From positions 1,647,001 to 1,711,000 of the forward strand of contig NZ_CP068047.1 of the NCBI RefSeq assembly GCF_016698645.1: 64,000 bases of DNA. Reading direction: 5' to 3'. The DNA comes from Devosia oryziradicis. GTDB lineage: Bacteria; Pseudomonadota; Alphaproteobacteria; Rhizobiales; Devosiaceae. Positions 19,163 to 25,851 of this stretch are shown one piece after another (position 1 is the first letter of the stretch; each line of letters begins with the position of its first letter). A program made the translations under genes and the position numbers. The notes under the pieces were generated by a model. The model searched no databases. It was not told where the DNA came from and saw only the letters and a program-made list of their open reading frames with translations.

Positions 19163-20461
19163 TCAGGTACCCGAGCCGCCGCAGGTCTTGGTTTCGGTAT
19201 TGTAGTTGCCGCAATTGATCGGGGCGGTCCAATCGGCCTCGAGCATCTTGGATTCGGGCAGGAAGTCGGTCCAGGCGTCGCCGGGCACTTCTTCTTCGGT
19301 TTCCCACACGACGTCGAACTGGCCGTCAGCCTGGATTTCACCGATCAGCACCGGCTTGGTGATGTGATGGTTCGGGAGCATCTTGGCGACGCCGCCGGTC
19401 AGGTTGGGGGTTTCGAGGCCGATGATGGCGTCGAGCACGGCATCGGTATCGGTGGTGCCGGCCTTCTCAACGGCCTGGACCCAGAGGTTGAAGCCGATGA
19501 CGGTGGCTTCCATCGGGTCGTTGGTGACCTTTTCCGGGTTGTTCATGAAGGTCTGCCAGGCAGAGATGAATTCCTCGTTGGCGGGGACATCGACGGACTG
19601 GAAGTAGTTCCAGGCGGCCAGGTGGCCGACGAGCGGGGTGGTATCGAAGCCGGCGAGTTCTTCTTCACCGACCGAGAAGGCGACGACCGGGATGTCCTCG
19701 GCCTTGATGCCCTGGTTGGCGAGCTCCTTATAGAACGGCACGTTGGCGTCGCCGTTGATGGTCGAGACCACGGCAGTCTTCTTGCCGGTCGAGCCGAAGG
19801 TTTTGATGTCGGAGACGATGGTCTGCCAATCGGAGTGACCGAACGGCGTGTAGTTGATCATGATGTCTTCTTTGGCCACGCCCTTGTCCATGAGGTATTG
19901 CTCAAGGATCTTGTTGGTGGTCTGCGGATAGACGTAGTCGGTGCCGGCCAGGACCCAGCGCTCGACGCCTTCTTCGTTCATCAGGTAGTCGACGGCGGGG
20001 ATGGCCTGCTGGTTGGGAGCCGCACCGGTGTAGAACACGTTGCGCTGGGACTCTTCGCCTTCGTACTGCACGGGGTAGAAGAGGATGGAATTCAGTTCCT
20101 CAAAGACCGGCAGAACCGACTTGCGCGAGGACGACGTCCAGCAGCCGAAGACAGCGGCGACACCGTTCACTTCAATCAGTTCGCGCGCCTTTTCGGCAAA
20201 GAGCGGCCAGTCGGAGGCCGGGTCGACGACGACGGCTTCAAGCTGCTTGCCGAGGAGGCCGCCCTTCTTGTTCTGCTCGTCGATCAGGAACAGCATCGTG
20301 TCCTTGAGCGTCGTTTCGGAAATAGCCATCGTGCCCGACAGCGAATGCAGGACGCCGACCTTGATGGTCTCGTCCTGGGCGACTGCCGGAATAGCAACCG
20401 CGCTCATAGTCATAGCCACGCCCAGCCCCAGCCCCGCAAATGCGCGGTTTACTACTGTCAT
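19163..20461 (-). CDS. urtA: Urea ABC transporter substrate-binding protein UrtA
   Basis: Periplasmic urea receptor of 432 residues. The signal peptide (MTVVNRAFAGLGLGVAM...) is followed by IKVGVLHSLSGTMAISE, the hallmark start of UrtA mature proteins, then VFGCWTSSSRKSVLPVFE and LFYPVQYEGEE. No lipobox cysteine is present. The ATG at 20461 is selected because GGAGGT lies four bases upstream; the open frame extends 27 codons further but across the promoter. It is first in the urtABCDE operon and is preceded by a consensus sigma-54 promoter. Confidence 0.96.
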   Translation of the reverse strand: MTVVNRAFAGLGLGVAMTMSAVAIPAVAQDETIKVGVLHSLSGTMAISETTLKDTMLFLIDEQNKKGGLLGKQLEAVVVDPASDWPLFAEKARELIEVNGVAAVFGCWTSSSRKSVLPVFEELNSILFYPVQYEGEESQRNVFYTGAAPNQQAIPAVDYLMNEEGVERWVLAGTDYVYPQTTNKILEQYLMDKGVAKEDIMINYTPFGHSDWQTIVSDIKTFGSTGKKTAVVSTINGDANVPFYKELANQGIKAEDIPVVAFSVGEEELAGFDTTPLVGHLAAWNYFQSVDVPANEEFISAWQTFMNNPEKVTNDPMEATVIGFNLWVQAVEKAGTTDTDAVLDAIIGLETPNLTGGVAKMLPNHHITKPVLIGEIQADGQFDVVWETEEEVPGDAWTDFLPESKMLEADWTAPINCGNYNTETKTCGGSGT

Positions 20462-20502
20462 GTTTACCTCCGACAGATGTTTGTTTGCACCGCCGGAATA
20501 AT

Positions 20503-20518
20503 TGCAAAGGCCGTGCCA
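20503..20518 (-). promoter_or_regulatory. Sigma-54 promoter of urtABCDE
   Basis: On the minus strand the bases read TGGCACG-GCCT-TTGCA, a perfect match to the sigma-54 consensus, with ten bases between the GG at -24 and the GC at -12. The start would be near 20491, giving a leader of about 30 bases before the urtA ribosome site. This implies nitrogen-dependent control, most likely through NtrC. Confidence 0.85.
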
Positions 20519-20739
20519 CGCCTTGGCGGGCTGCGCTAACATATTGATTCAGCTGGACATCACTTGTTCGGCGCGATCCGGCCACGGAAGCGGACGACGT
20601 TAACCTTGCATTAAGTGCCTGTTTTCTAGGCGTCGCATTTTACGTATGGTCAATTTGTAGGCAGTGCGCTGCTGGCGTCAAATGAACTGCTCGAAAATCG
20701 GGCGGCGGGGTGACCTGCACGCTGCTATCGGGTAATCTT

Positions 20740-21038
20740 GCTCCACCGAAGTTCGACTTCGGCAGAGGTCGTTTGCACCAACAACCTCGGCCCCGCGCCT
20801 CCGGGCGTGGGGCTTACCCAGAGGCCGTCCCGCCACTTTTCAGGTTGTCGATCACAGATCGTATTCGTGGGAACCCTTGATGCCCGACGTCGTTGATGGA
20901 GCAAGCCGGCAGCCCAAGGGCCCGGGAAAGTTTGGTGCCGGAGTATTGGCACCAGCGATCGGCGGACTGCCGCAGAGGCTGACGCTCCTCTGTGGTGTCT
21001 CCGGTGGGGGCGCGAAACTTCGGTTTCGCGCCCTTTTT
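20740..21038 (+). ncRNA. Candidate structured RNA ending in a strong terminator
   Basis: About 300 bases without a credible ORF but with several stable hairpins on the plus strand: CCGAAGT-TCG-ACTTCGG near 20748, GCCCCGCGCC-TCCG-GGCGTGGGGC near 20790-20813, TGGTGCC...GGCACCA near 20935, and AGAGG...CCTCT near 20973. The UUCG-type tetraloops and final intrinsic terminator are what an independent small RNA would show. I considered 6S RNA but cannot align it from memory, so I leave it unassigned. The 5' end is a guess. A long 5' leader of the Lrp gene is excluded only if the terminator works constitutively. Confidence 0.4.
21008..21038 (+). terminator. Strong intrinsic terminator upstream of the Lrp gene
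   Basis: Perfect 11-bp stem GGGCGCGAAAC / GTTTCGCGCCC closed by a TTCG tetraloop and followed by TTTTT. It ends a plus-strand transcript that starts upstream, since no protein gene precedes it. Confidence 0.88.
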
Positions 21039-21131
21039 ACTTCGAGCAAAGGCGTCATTGAAAATGCTTGCGCTAGCCTGTGTCCATGCCGCACTACCGA
21101 ACAGAGTTCGGTGACGGAGTGTTTCGGGGCA

Positions 21132-21596
21132 ATGACATTGCAAGTGGACCCGATCGACCGCAAGCTCTTGCGCTTGCTCCAGACAGACAGTCGCAAGAGC
21201 GTTCAGGAACTCGGAGACCTGGTAGGGCTATCCGCTTCTGCATGTCATCGGCGGCTGAAGGCGCTTGAAGAGCGTGGCCTCATCGAAGGGTACAGGGCAA
21301 TTCTCAGTGCCGAGCGACTAGGCTACTCGATGCAGTTTTTCATCGAGGTGGGGCTGACCAGCCAGAGCGAGACGGCGCTGGAAGCCTTCGAGGCTGCCGT
21401 CCAGGATATTCCCGAGGTCCTCGAATGCCATCTCATGGCAGGACAATCGGACTACATCCTGCGCGTGGTATGTCAGGATCATGACGACTTCGAGCGTCTG
21501 CATCGCCGGCTGAGCGCGCGGCTGCCGGGCGTGGCGCGCATCCATTCCAATATGAGCATCCGGACCGTGAAGGTGCGGACGGGGCTTCCGATCTAG
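21132..21596 (+). CDS. Lrp/AsnC-family transcriptional regulator
   Basis: DNA-binding regulator of 154 residues. The N-terminal winged helix starts DPIDRKLLRLLQTDSRKS and contains LSASACHRRLKALEERGLI. The C-terminal RAM domain has VLECHLMAGQSDYILRVVCQD, which usually binds amino acids. I start at the ATG at 21132; the open frame upstream runs through the RNA region and is not coding. Its target is unknown. Neighbouring ilvE, an amino-acid aminotransferase, is one possibility. It overlaps the convergent MarR gene stop by four bases. Confidence 0.85.
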   Translation: MTLQVDPIDRKLLRLLQTDSRKSVQELGDLVGLSASACHRRLKALEERGLIEGYRAILSAERLGYSMQFFIEVGLTSQSETALEAFEAAVQDIPEVLECHLMAGQSDYILRVVCQDHDDFERLHRRLSARLPGVARIHSNMSIRTVKVRTGLPI

Positions 21597-22111
21597 AGGC
21601 CGACCGTCAGGTTCAGGCGATCCAGCACGGCGTGATCGGCGGGCTCGACCATGCCAACCAGGAAGCGGGTGACCACACGGCGTGAATCGGGGGGAAGGGC
21701 AGCAATTGCCGCCTGGATGCGGCTTGATTGCGTGGCTGACAAGGTGGCAAAAAACTGCCGGCCCTTGTCGGTCGCATACAACAGACGCTGTCGGCGGTCT
21801 GCGTGGCCGGTCTTCTGTTCGATATAGCCATTGTCGATCAACTGGCGCAGGACGCGAGCCAGGCTCTGCTTGGTGATCTTGAGGATATCGAGGAGGTCGG
21901 CCACTGGCATGCCGGGGCGGAGGTTGACGAAATAAAGCACGCGGTGATGCGCCCGGCCGAAGCCCTGGCGCTCGAGCAGCGCATCGGCATCGCCGGTGAA
22001 ATCGCGATAGGCGAAGAAGAACAGGCCCATGATGTCGAGGGGCAGCGCCTCACCGCCGGGCGGGGCGGAATTTATGTCAGCTATGTTGACATTTTTTTGG
22101 GTAACTGCCAT
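21593..22111 (-). CDS. MarR-family transcriptional regulator
   Basis: Regulator of 172 residues with a winged helix. ADLLDILKITKQSLARVLRQLIDNGYI is the recognition segment, followed by the wing KTGHADRRQRLLYATDKG. It is divergent from the aminotransferase gene with a 136-base gap, so it may control that gene and itself. The ligand cannot be inferred. Confidence 0.83.
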   Translation of the reverse strand: MAVTQKNVNIADINSAPPGGEALPLDIMGLFFFAYRDFTGDADALLERQGFGRAHHRVLYFVNLRPGMPVADLLDILKITKQSLARVLRQLIDNGYIEQKTGHADRRQRLLYATDKGRQFFATLSATQSSRIQAAIAALPPDSRRVVTRFLVGMVEPADHAVLDRLNLTVGL

Positions 22112-22247
22112 TGTCTTTCCATCAGGACGCCGTCACGTCTTATCCTCCAGCCTTTGTGGTTTGCCAAGGCCTTGGGCCTGAGGCATGATCGGCGCCAAAC
22201 CGCGACCGCAGCAGCAGCGGCGCACAGAAATACTCGGGAGAGGGATC

Positions 22248-23138
22248 ATGGCAGGCGTGCCCATGGACCAGCGCGAAGGCTGGATCTGGTTTGATGGCGA
22301 ATTCAAACCCTGGAAAGACGCGAAGATTCACGTGCTGACGCACGGGCTGCACTATGCCAGCTCGGTGTTCGAGGGCGAGAGGGCCTATGGCGGCGAGATC
22401 TTCAAGTCGCGCGAACATACCGAGCGGCTGATCCGTTCCGGCAAGACGCTGGATTTCACCATTCCGTGGTCGGTCGAGCAGATCGAAGAAGCCAAGCGCG
22501 AAGTACTGGCCAAGAATGGTCTGGTCGACGCCTATATCCGCCCGGTCGCGTGGCGCGGCTCGGAAGAGCTGAGCGTGCCCGCCCGCAACAATACCGTGCA
22601 TCTGGCGATCGCTGCATGGGTCTGGCCGAGCTATTTCTCGGTCGAGGAAAAGCTCAAGGGCATCCGGCTCGAATGGAGCAAGTGGAAGCGCCCGTCGCCG
22701 GAAACCATCCCGTCCTCGGCCAAGGCCGCCGGTCTCTATATGATCTGCACGCTCTCCAAGGACGCGGCGATGGCCAATGGCTATGCCGATTCCATGATGC
22801 TGGACTATCGCGGTTATGTGGCGGAAGCCACGGGTGCCAACGTGTTCTTCATCAAGGGCAAGGACATCACCACGCCCAAGCCGGACTGCTTCCTCAACGG
22901 CATCACCCGGCAGACGCTGATCGAACTGGCCAAGCGCAATGGCTACACCGTGACCGAGCGGCATATCATGCCCGAGGAACTGGTGAATTTTGACGAGTGC
23001 TTCCTCACCGGCACGGCCGCTGAAGTGACGCCGGTCAGTGAGATCGGGCAATACAAGTTCACGCCGGGTGAAGGTTGCCGCACGCTGATCGATGCCTATT
23101 CGGCCGAAGTGCAGCCCAAGCGGGTCGCTGCGGAATAA
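22248..23138 (+). CDS. ilvE: Branched-chain amino acid aminotransferase
   Basis: Class IV PLP enzyme of 296 residues that makes Val, Leu and Ile from their 2-oxo acids with glutamate. The N-terminal THGLHYASSVFEGERAY, the GYVAEATGANVFFIK segment with its conserved Glu that contacts the PLP pyridine nitrogen, and the late FLTGTAAEVTPV are diagnostic. The PLP lysine should be in SSAKAAGLY. The start at 22248 follows a GGGAGAGGG ribosome site; the open frame upstream is noncoding. A bidirectional terminator follows. Confidence 0.93.
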   Translation: MAGVPMDQREGWIWFDGEFKPWKDAKIHVLTHGLHYASSVFEGERAYGGEIFKSREHTERLIRSGKTLDFTIPWSVEQIEEAKREVLAKNGLVDAYIRPVAWRGSEELSVPARNNTVHLAIAAWVWPSYFSVEEKLKGIRLEWSKWKRPSPETIPSSAKAAGLYMICTLSKDAAMANGYADSMMLDYRGYVAEATGANVFFIKGKDITTPKPDCFLNGITRQTLIELAKRNGYTVTERHIMPEELVNFDECFLTGTAAEVTPVSEIGQYKFTPGEGCRTLIDAYSAEVQPKRVAAE

Positions 23139-23153
23139 GCGGAATCAATTTGT

Positions 23154-23185
23154 GAAAAAGCCGGGCCAAGTGCCCGGTTTTTTTG
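23154..23185 (+). terminator. Bidirectional terminator between ilvE and moaE
   Basis: AAAAAGCCGGGC-CAAGT-GCCCGGTTTTTTT. The A-run on the left arm gives U-runs on both strands, so it can end ilvE on the plus strand and moaE on the minus strand. Confidence 0.88.
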
Positions 23186-23191
23186 TTGTTG

Positions 23192-23638
23192 TCACGCCCA
23201 CCGCGCCTTGGCCGCGTCGTCTTCGGCTTTGGCCTCCACCCAGTGTGTCCCGTTCGGACCGGTTTCCTGCTTCCAGAATGGTGCGTCCGTTTTGAGATAG
23301 TCCATAAGGAACTCGGCGCCCTTGAACGCGGCGTCGCGGTGAGGCGAGAGGGTCATGACCTGGACGATAGGTTCGCCGGGGGCGAGTGTGCCGTAGCGAT
23401 GGATGACGGTCGCTCGGAGCAGGTCGAAGCGGCCAGTGGCCTCGGTGACGATGGCTTTGAGCTGATTGATGGCGAGCTCGGGATAGCACTCAAGCGTCAG
23501 GGCGGTGATCGGGTCGTCCGGCTTGCTCCGCACCACCCCAGTGAAGGTGGCGGCAGCACCGGCGCCGTTACTGGCCGAGAGGAAGGCGTTGAGCTCCGCC
23601 CCGGGGTCGAAACGTTCGGTCTGAACACGGACGTCCAT
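23192..23638 (-). CDS. moaE: Molybdopterin synthase catalytic subunit MoaE
   Basis: Large subunit of molybdopterin synthase, 148 residues, which adds two sulfurs to precursor Z. Family landmarks are AAATFTGVVRSKPDD, LTLECYPEL, VIHRYGTLAPGEPIVQV, SPHRDAAFKGAEFLMDYLKTDAPFWKQE with the catalytic Lys residues. It lies one base after the moaD stop, in the order pgsA-moaD-moaE on the minus strand. Confidence 0.95.
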   Translation of the reverse strand: MDVRVQTERFDPGAELNAFLSASNGAGAAATFTGVVRSKPDDPITALTLECYPELAINQLKAIVTEATGRFDLLRATVIHRYGTLAPGEPIVQVMTLSPHRDAAFKGAEFLMDYLKTDAPFWKQETGPNGTHWVEAKAEDDAAKARWA

Positions 23639-23639
23639 G

Positions 23640-23891
23640 TCAGCCGCCGGTCATCGGCGGGAACAGGGCAACGACGCCGGCGCCGGCAATGGGCGCGGCC
23701 TGCGTAACCAACTTGGCGTCAATGGCTGCCTTGATAAGGGCACGCTTTTCGACCGCATGGGCGAAGGCTTCGTCGCGACCGGCTAGCCAGTCGATCAAGT
23801 CGGCGACGGTCACCACCGCGGGCGGCGGCGATACCTCCTCTTCGCCGCGATTGAGGCGTTCGCGCAGCCAGGCGAAGTAGAGGATCTTCAT
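23640..23891 (-). CDS. moaD: Molybdopterin synthase sulfur carrier subunit MoaD
   Basis: Ubiquitin-like sulfur carrier of 83 residues starting MKILYFAWLRERLNR and ending in FPPMTGG. The terminal Gly-Gly is thiocarboxylated by MoeB and inserted into the MoaE active site. The start at 23891 overlaps the end of pgsA by four bases. The longer open frame upstream belongs to the pgsA region in another frame and is not coding. Confidence 0.93.
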   Translation of the reverse strand: MKILYFAWLRERLNRGEEEVSPPPAVVTVADLIDWLAGRDEAFAHAVEKRALIKAAIDAKLVTQAAPIAGAGVVALFPPMTGG

Positions 23892-24454
23892 TTCTGCTCC
23901 TCGACGAGGTGCGGCCAGCTGGCGCGGAGATATTGGAACCCCGTCCACAGCGTCAGAGCGCCGGCGATCCAAAGGAGGATGTCGCTGACCAGGCCGAAAC
24001 CCGGCACGATGCGCTCGAACAGCACCACGGCCAGGGCGACTAACTGGATGGTGGTCTTCCATTTGGCCAGCCAGGTGACAGGCAGCACAACAGTGATGTT
24101 GCCGAGGAATTCGCGAAGGCCGGGGATGAAAAACTCGCGGAACAGGATCGCGCAGGCGGGGATCATGTCCCAGCCGGAGAAGCTACCGTCCCAGGCGAGG
24201 GCCGCGATCAGAATGCCCACCAGCAGCTTGTCGGCAATGGGGTCGAGCATGCGGCCGAGCGGGGAATATTGATTCCAGGCGCGCGCGAGGTAGCCGTCGA
24301 GCCAGTCGCTGGCGGCGGCGACGACATAGATGATGAGAGCCACCAGGCGCAACACGACGTCGCCCTGCATCACCAGCGCGACGATCGGAATGATCGCCAA
24401 AATGCGGGCGATGGTGATGAGGTTGGGAACAAGCGTGAGCGGGTTTCTGGCCAT
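23888..24454 (-). CDS. pgsA: CDP-diacylglycerol-glycerol-3-phosphate 3-phosphatidyltransferase
   Basis: Inner-membrane enzyme of 188 residues for the committed step of phosphatidylglycerol synthesis. The CDP-alcohol phosphatidyltransferase signature is complete: DWLDGYLARAWNQYSPLGRMLDPIADK (DGxxAR...G...D...D). About five membrane helices are seen. It begins the pgsA-moaD-moaE run with four-base coupling to moaD. Confidence 0.95.
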   Translation of the reverse strand: MARNPLTLVPNLITIARILAIIPIVALVMQGDVVLRLVALIIYVVAAASDWLDGYLARAWNQYSPLGRMLDPIADKLLVGILIAALAWDGSFSGWDMIPACAILFREFFIPGLREFLGNITVVLPVTWLAKWKTTIQLVALAVVLFERIVPGFGLVSDILLWIAGALTLWTGFQYLRASWPHLVEEQK

Positions 24455-24490
24455 GGACGGACAGAACAGGAATGGGTGAGGAGGGTCAAG

Positions 24491-24527
24491 GCTCTTCCCC
24501 GCTCCCGTGAGGTGAGAGGGGAAGAGC
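24491..24527. repeat. Inverted repeat between pgsA and the DAHP synthase gene
   Basis: Perfect 10-bp arms GCTCTTCCCC / GGGGAAGAGC around a 17-base loop, just past the stop of the DAHP synthase gene. No T-run follows on either strand, so it may stabilise a 3' end rather than terminate by itself. Confidence 0.6.
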
Positions 24528-24535
24528 TTGTCGAA

Positions 24536-25609
24536 CTATGCGACCTGCTGGTTCGTCGCGGCCCGGCGCTGCGTCACGGCTTCGGCCAGGGCCTCCAGTG
24601 CCGTCACGGTCGTATCCCAATCGATGCAGCCATCGGTGATGGACTGGCCATAGACCAGCTCGCGACCCTCGACGAGGTCCTGGCGGCCTGCAACGAGATT
24701 GGATTCGATCATGACGCCGATGATACGACGGTCGCCGGCAGCCAGCTGGGCGCCGATGTCTGCCAGTACCAGTGGCTGGTTTTCCGGGTTCTTGGACGAA
24801 TTGGCGTGACTGGCATCGATCATGACGGTGGGCTGCAAGCCCGCCTTTTCGGCGGCGGTTGCGGCAGCATCGACGCTCGCTGCGTCATAGTTCGGGGTTT
24901 TGCCGCCGCGCAGGATGATGTGGCAGTCGTCATTGCCCGTGGTGGCCGCAATGGCGGAACGGCCGTCCTTGGTCACCGCCAGGAAATGGTGCGGCTGGCT
25001 GGCTGAGCTCACCGCGTCGAGGGCGATCTTGACGTTGCCGTCGGTGCCGTTCTTGAAGCCGACCGGGCAGGAAAGACCCGAGGCGAGCTCGCGATGGATC
25101 TGGCTCTCGGTGGTGCGGGCACCGATGGCGGCCCAGCTGACCAAGTCGGCAATGTATTGCGGGGTGGTCATGTCGAGGAATTCGCAGGCGGCGGGCAGGC
25201 CGAGATTGGCGATATCGAGCAGCAGCGCTCGCGCGGTATGAAGTCCCGTGTCGATGTCGAAGCTGCCATCGAGGTTGGGGTCGTTGATCAGGCCCTTCCA
25301 GCCGACGGTGGTGCGGGGCTTCTCGAAATACACCCGCATGATGATTTCCAGCCGGTCGCCCAGAGACTCGCGCAGTGCCACGAGGCGCCTGGCATAGTCC
25401 AGCGCCGCAGCAGAATCATGGATGGAGCAGGGACCGACGATGACGGCCAGACGGTCGTCGGCGCCTCCCAGGATTTTGTGGAAGGCGTGGCGGGCGCTGA
25501 GTACTGTGCGCGTGGCAGGGTCCGTACGCGGATGCTGGCGCATGACCTCGATCGGCGTGGTGAGCGGTTTTATTTCGGTGATGCGAAGGTCGTCGGTGGA
25601 CTTGAGCAC
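24536..25609 (-). CDS. 3-deoxy-7-phosphoheptulonate (DAHP) synthase, class I
   Basis: First enzyme of the shikimate pathway, condensing phosphoenolpyruvate and erythrose 4-phosphate; 357 residues, AroF/G/H type. Landmarks are IVGPCSIHD (with the metal Cys), RVYFEKPRTTVGWKG, AIGARTTESQIHRELASG, GFKNGTDG, LRGGKTPNYD, and DASHANSSKNP. The GTG at 25609 is the best start, with GAGGAG eight bases upstream. A longer frame starts inside the terminator hairpin and is not credible. A leader peptide rich in Tyr, Phe and Trp and a terminator precede it, so expression should respond to aromatic amino acids. It sits between uvrC and pgsA. Confidence 0.95.
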   Translation of the reverse strand: MLKSTDDLRITEIKPLTTPIEVMRQHPRTDPATRTVLSARHAFHKILGGADDRLAVIVGPCSIHDSAAALDYARRLVALRESLGDRLEIIMRVYFEKPRTTVGWKGLINDPNLDGSFDIDTGLHTARALLLDIANLGLPAACEFLDMTTPQYIADLVSWAAIGARTTESQIHRELASGLSCPVGFKNGTDGNVKIALDAVSSASQPHHFLAVTKDGRSAIAATTGNDDCHIILRGGKTPNYDAASVDAAATAAEKAGLQPTVMIDASHANSSKNPENQPLVLADIGAQLAAGDRRIIGVMIESNLVAGRQDLVEGRELVYGQSITDGCIDWDTTVTALEALAEAVTQRRAATNQQVA

Positions 25610-25646
25610 TTGGTGGTCTCCTCGGGAATTCTGGGAGGCGGCCAAC

Positions 25647-25676
25647 AAAAAAGCCGCCTCGGATCGGGGGCGGCTG
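25647..25676 (-). terminator. Attenuator terminator before the DAHP synthase gene
   Basis: On the minus strand AGCCGCC (25669-25675) and GGCGGCT (25652-25658) form a 7-bp stem followed by TTTTTT. It lies 30 bases after the leader-peptide stop and 38 bases before the DAHP synthase start, the normal position of an attenuator. Confidence 0.85.
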
Positions 25677-25705
25677 GCTTCGGGTTTGGTCGTATCTTTG
25701 TGAGA

Positions 25706-25783
25706 TCAGATCAAGCGCGCGGTAGCCTCCGCCGGGAGCGGATAGCTAAACCAAAACGAATACGCGGCGGCGGAACGGATCAT
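25706..25783 (-). CDS. Aromatic leader peptide of the DAHP synthase attenuator
   Basis: A 25-codon ORF, MIRSAAAYSFWFSYPLPAEA and five further residues. Codons 8-14 read Tyr-Ser-Phe-Trp-Phe-Ser-Tyr. Segments that can pair are: 1 (25768-25774, TCCGCCG) with 2 (25728-25734, CGGCGGA); 2 extended (25724-25733, GGCGGAGGCT) with the AGCC-AGCCGCC arm; and that arm with the U-tailed terminator strand. Ribosome stalling at the aromatic codons would cover segment 1 and release 2 to block the terminator. There is no Shine-Dalgarno sequence. The candidate promoter places transcription start at the ATG itself. Confidence 0.85.
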   Translation of the reverse strand: MIRSAAAYSFWFSYPLPAEATARLI

Positions 25784-25790
25784 GGCACGG

Positions 25791-25820
25791 TTTGTAGCGC
25801 GGGATTTCGCGGTTTGTCGA
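25791..25820 (-). promoter_or_regulatory. Candidate promoter of the aromatic leader and DAHP synthase gene
   Basis: Minus strand TCGACA (25815-25820), 18-base spacer, TACAAA (25791-25796). Seven bases separate the -10 box from the leader ATG, so the message would start at or next to the AUG. The boxes are individually weak matches. Confidence 0.4.
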
Positions 25821-25851
25821 GTCCGACTTTTCGGGCCAGCGTTAGACCGAG

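Larger units (their letters stand above)
20462..21131. other. 670-base intergenic region between urtA and the Lrp gene
   Basis: Holds the urtA sigma-54 promoter, then from about 20740 a run of strong hairpins ending in an intrinsic terminator at 21008 (both listed separately). No reading frame in this stretch looks like a gene. The 20620-20740 part shows nothing I can name. Confidence 0.6.

Noticed and set aside
19055..20539. 494-codon open frame on the plus strand opposite urtA
   Set aside because: Antisense to a clear urtA gene; composition dominated by Gly, Asp, Val. Also crosses the sigma-54 promoter.
20600..20625. Possible NtrC-binding site GCATTAAGTGC upstream of urtA
   Set aside because: Symmetric but too short and lacks the GCAC-N-GTGC core at proper spacing; not listed as a feature.
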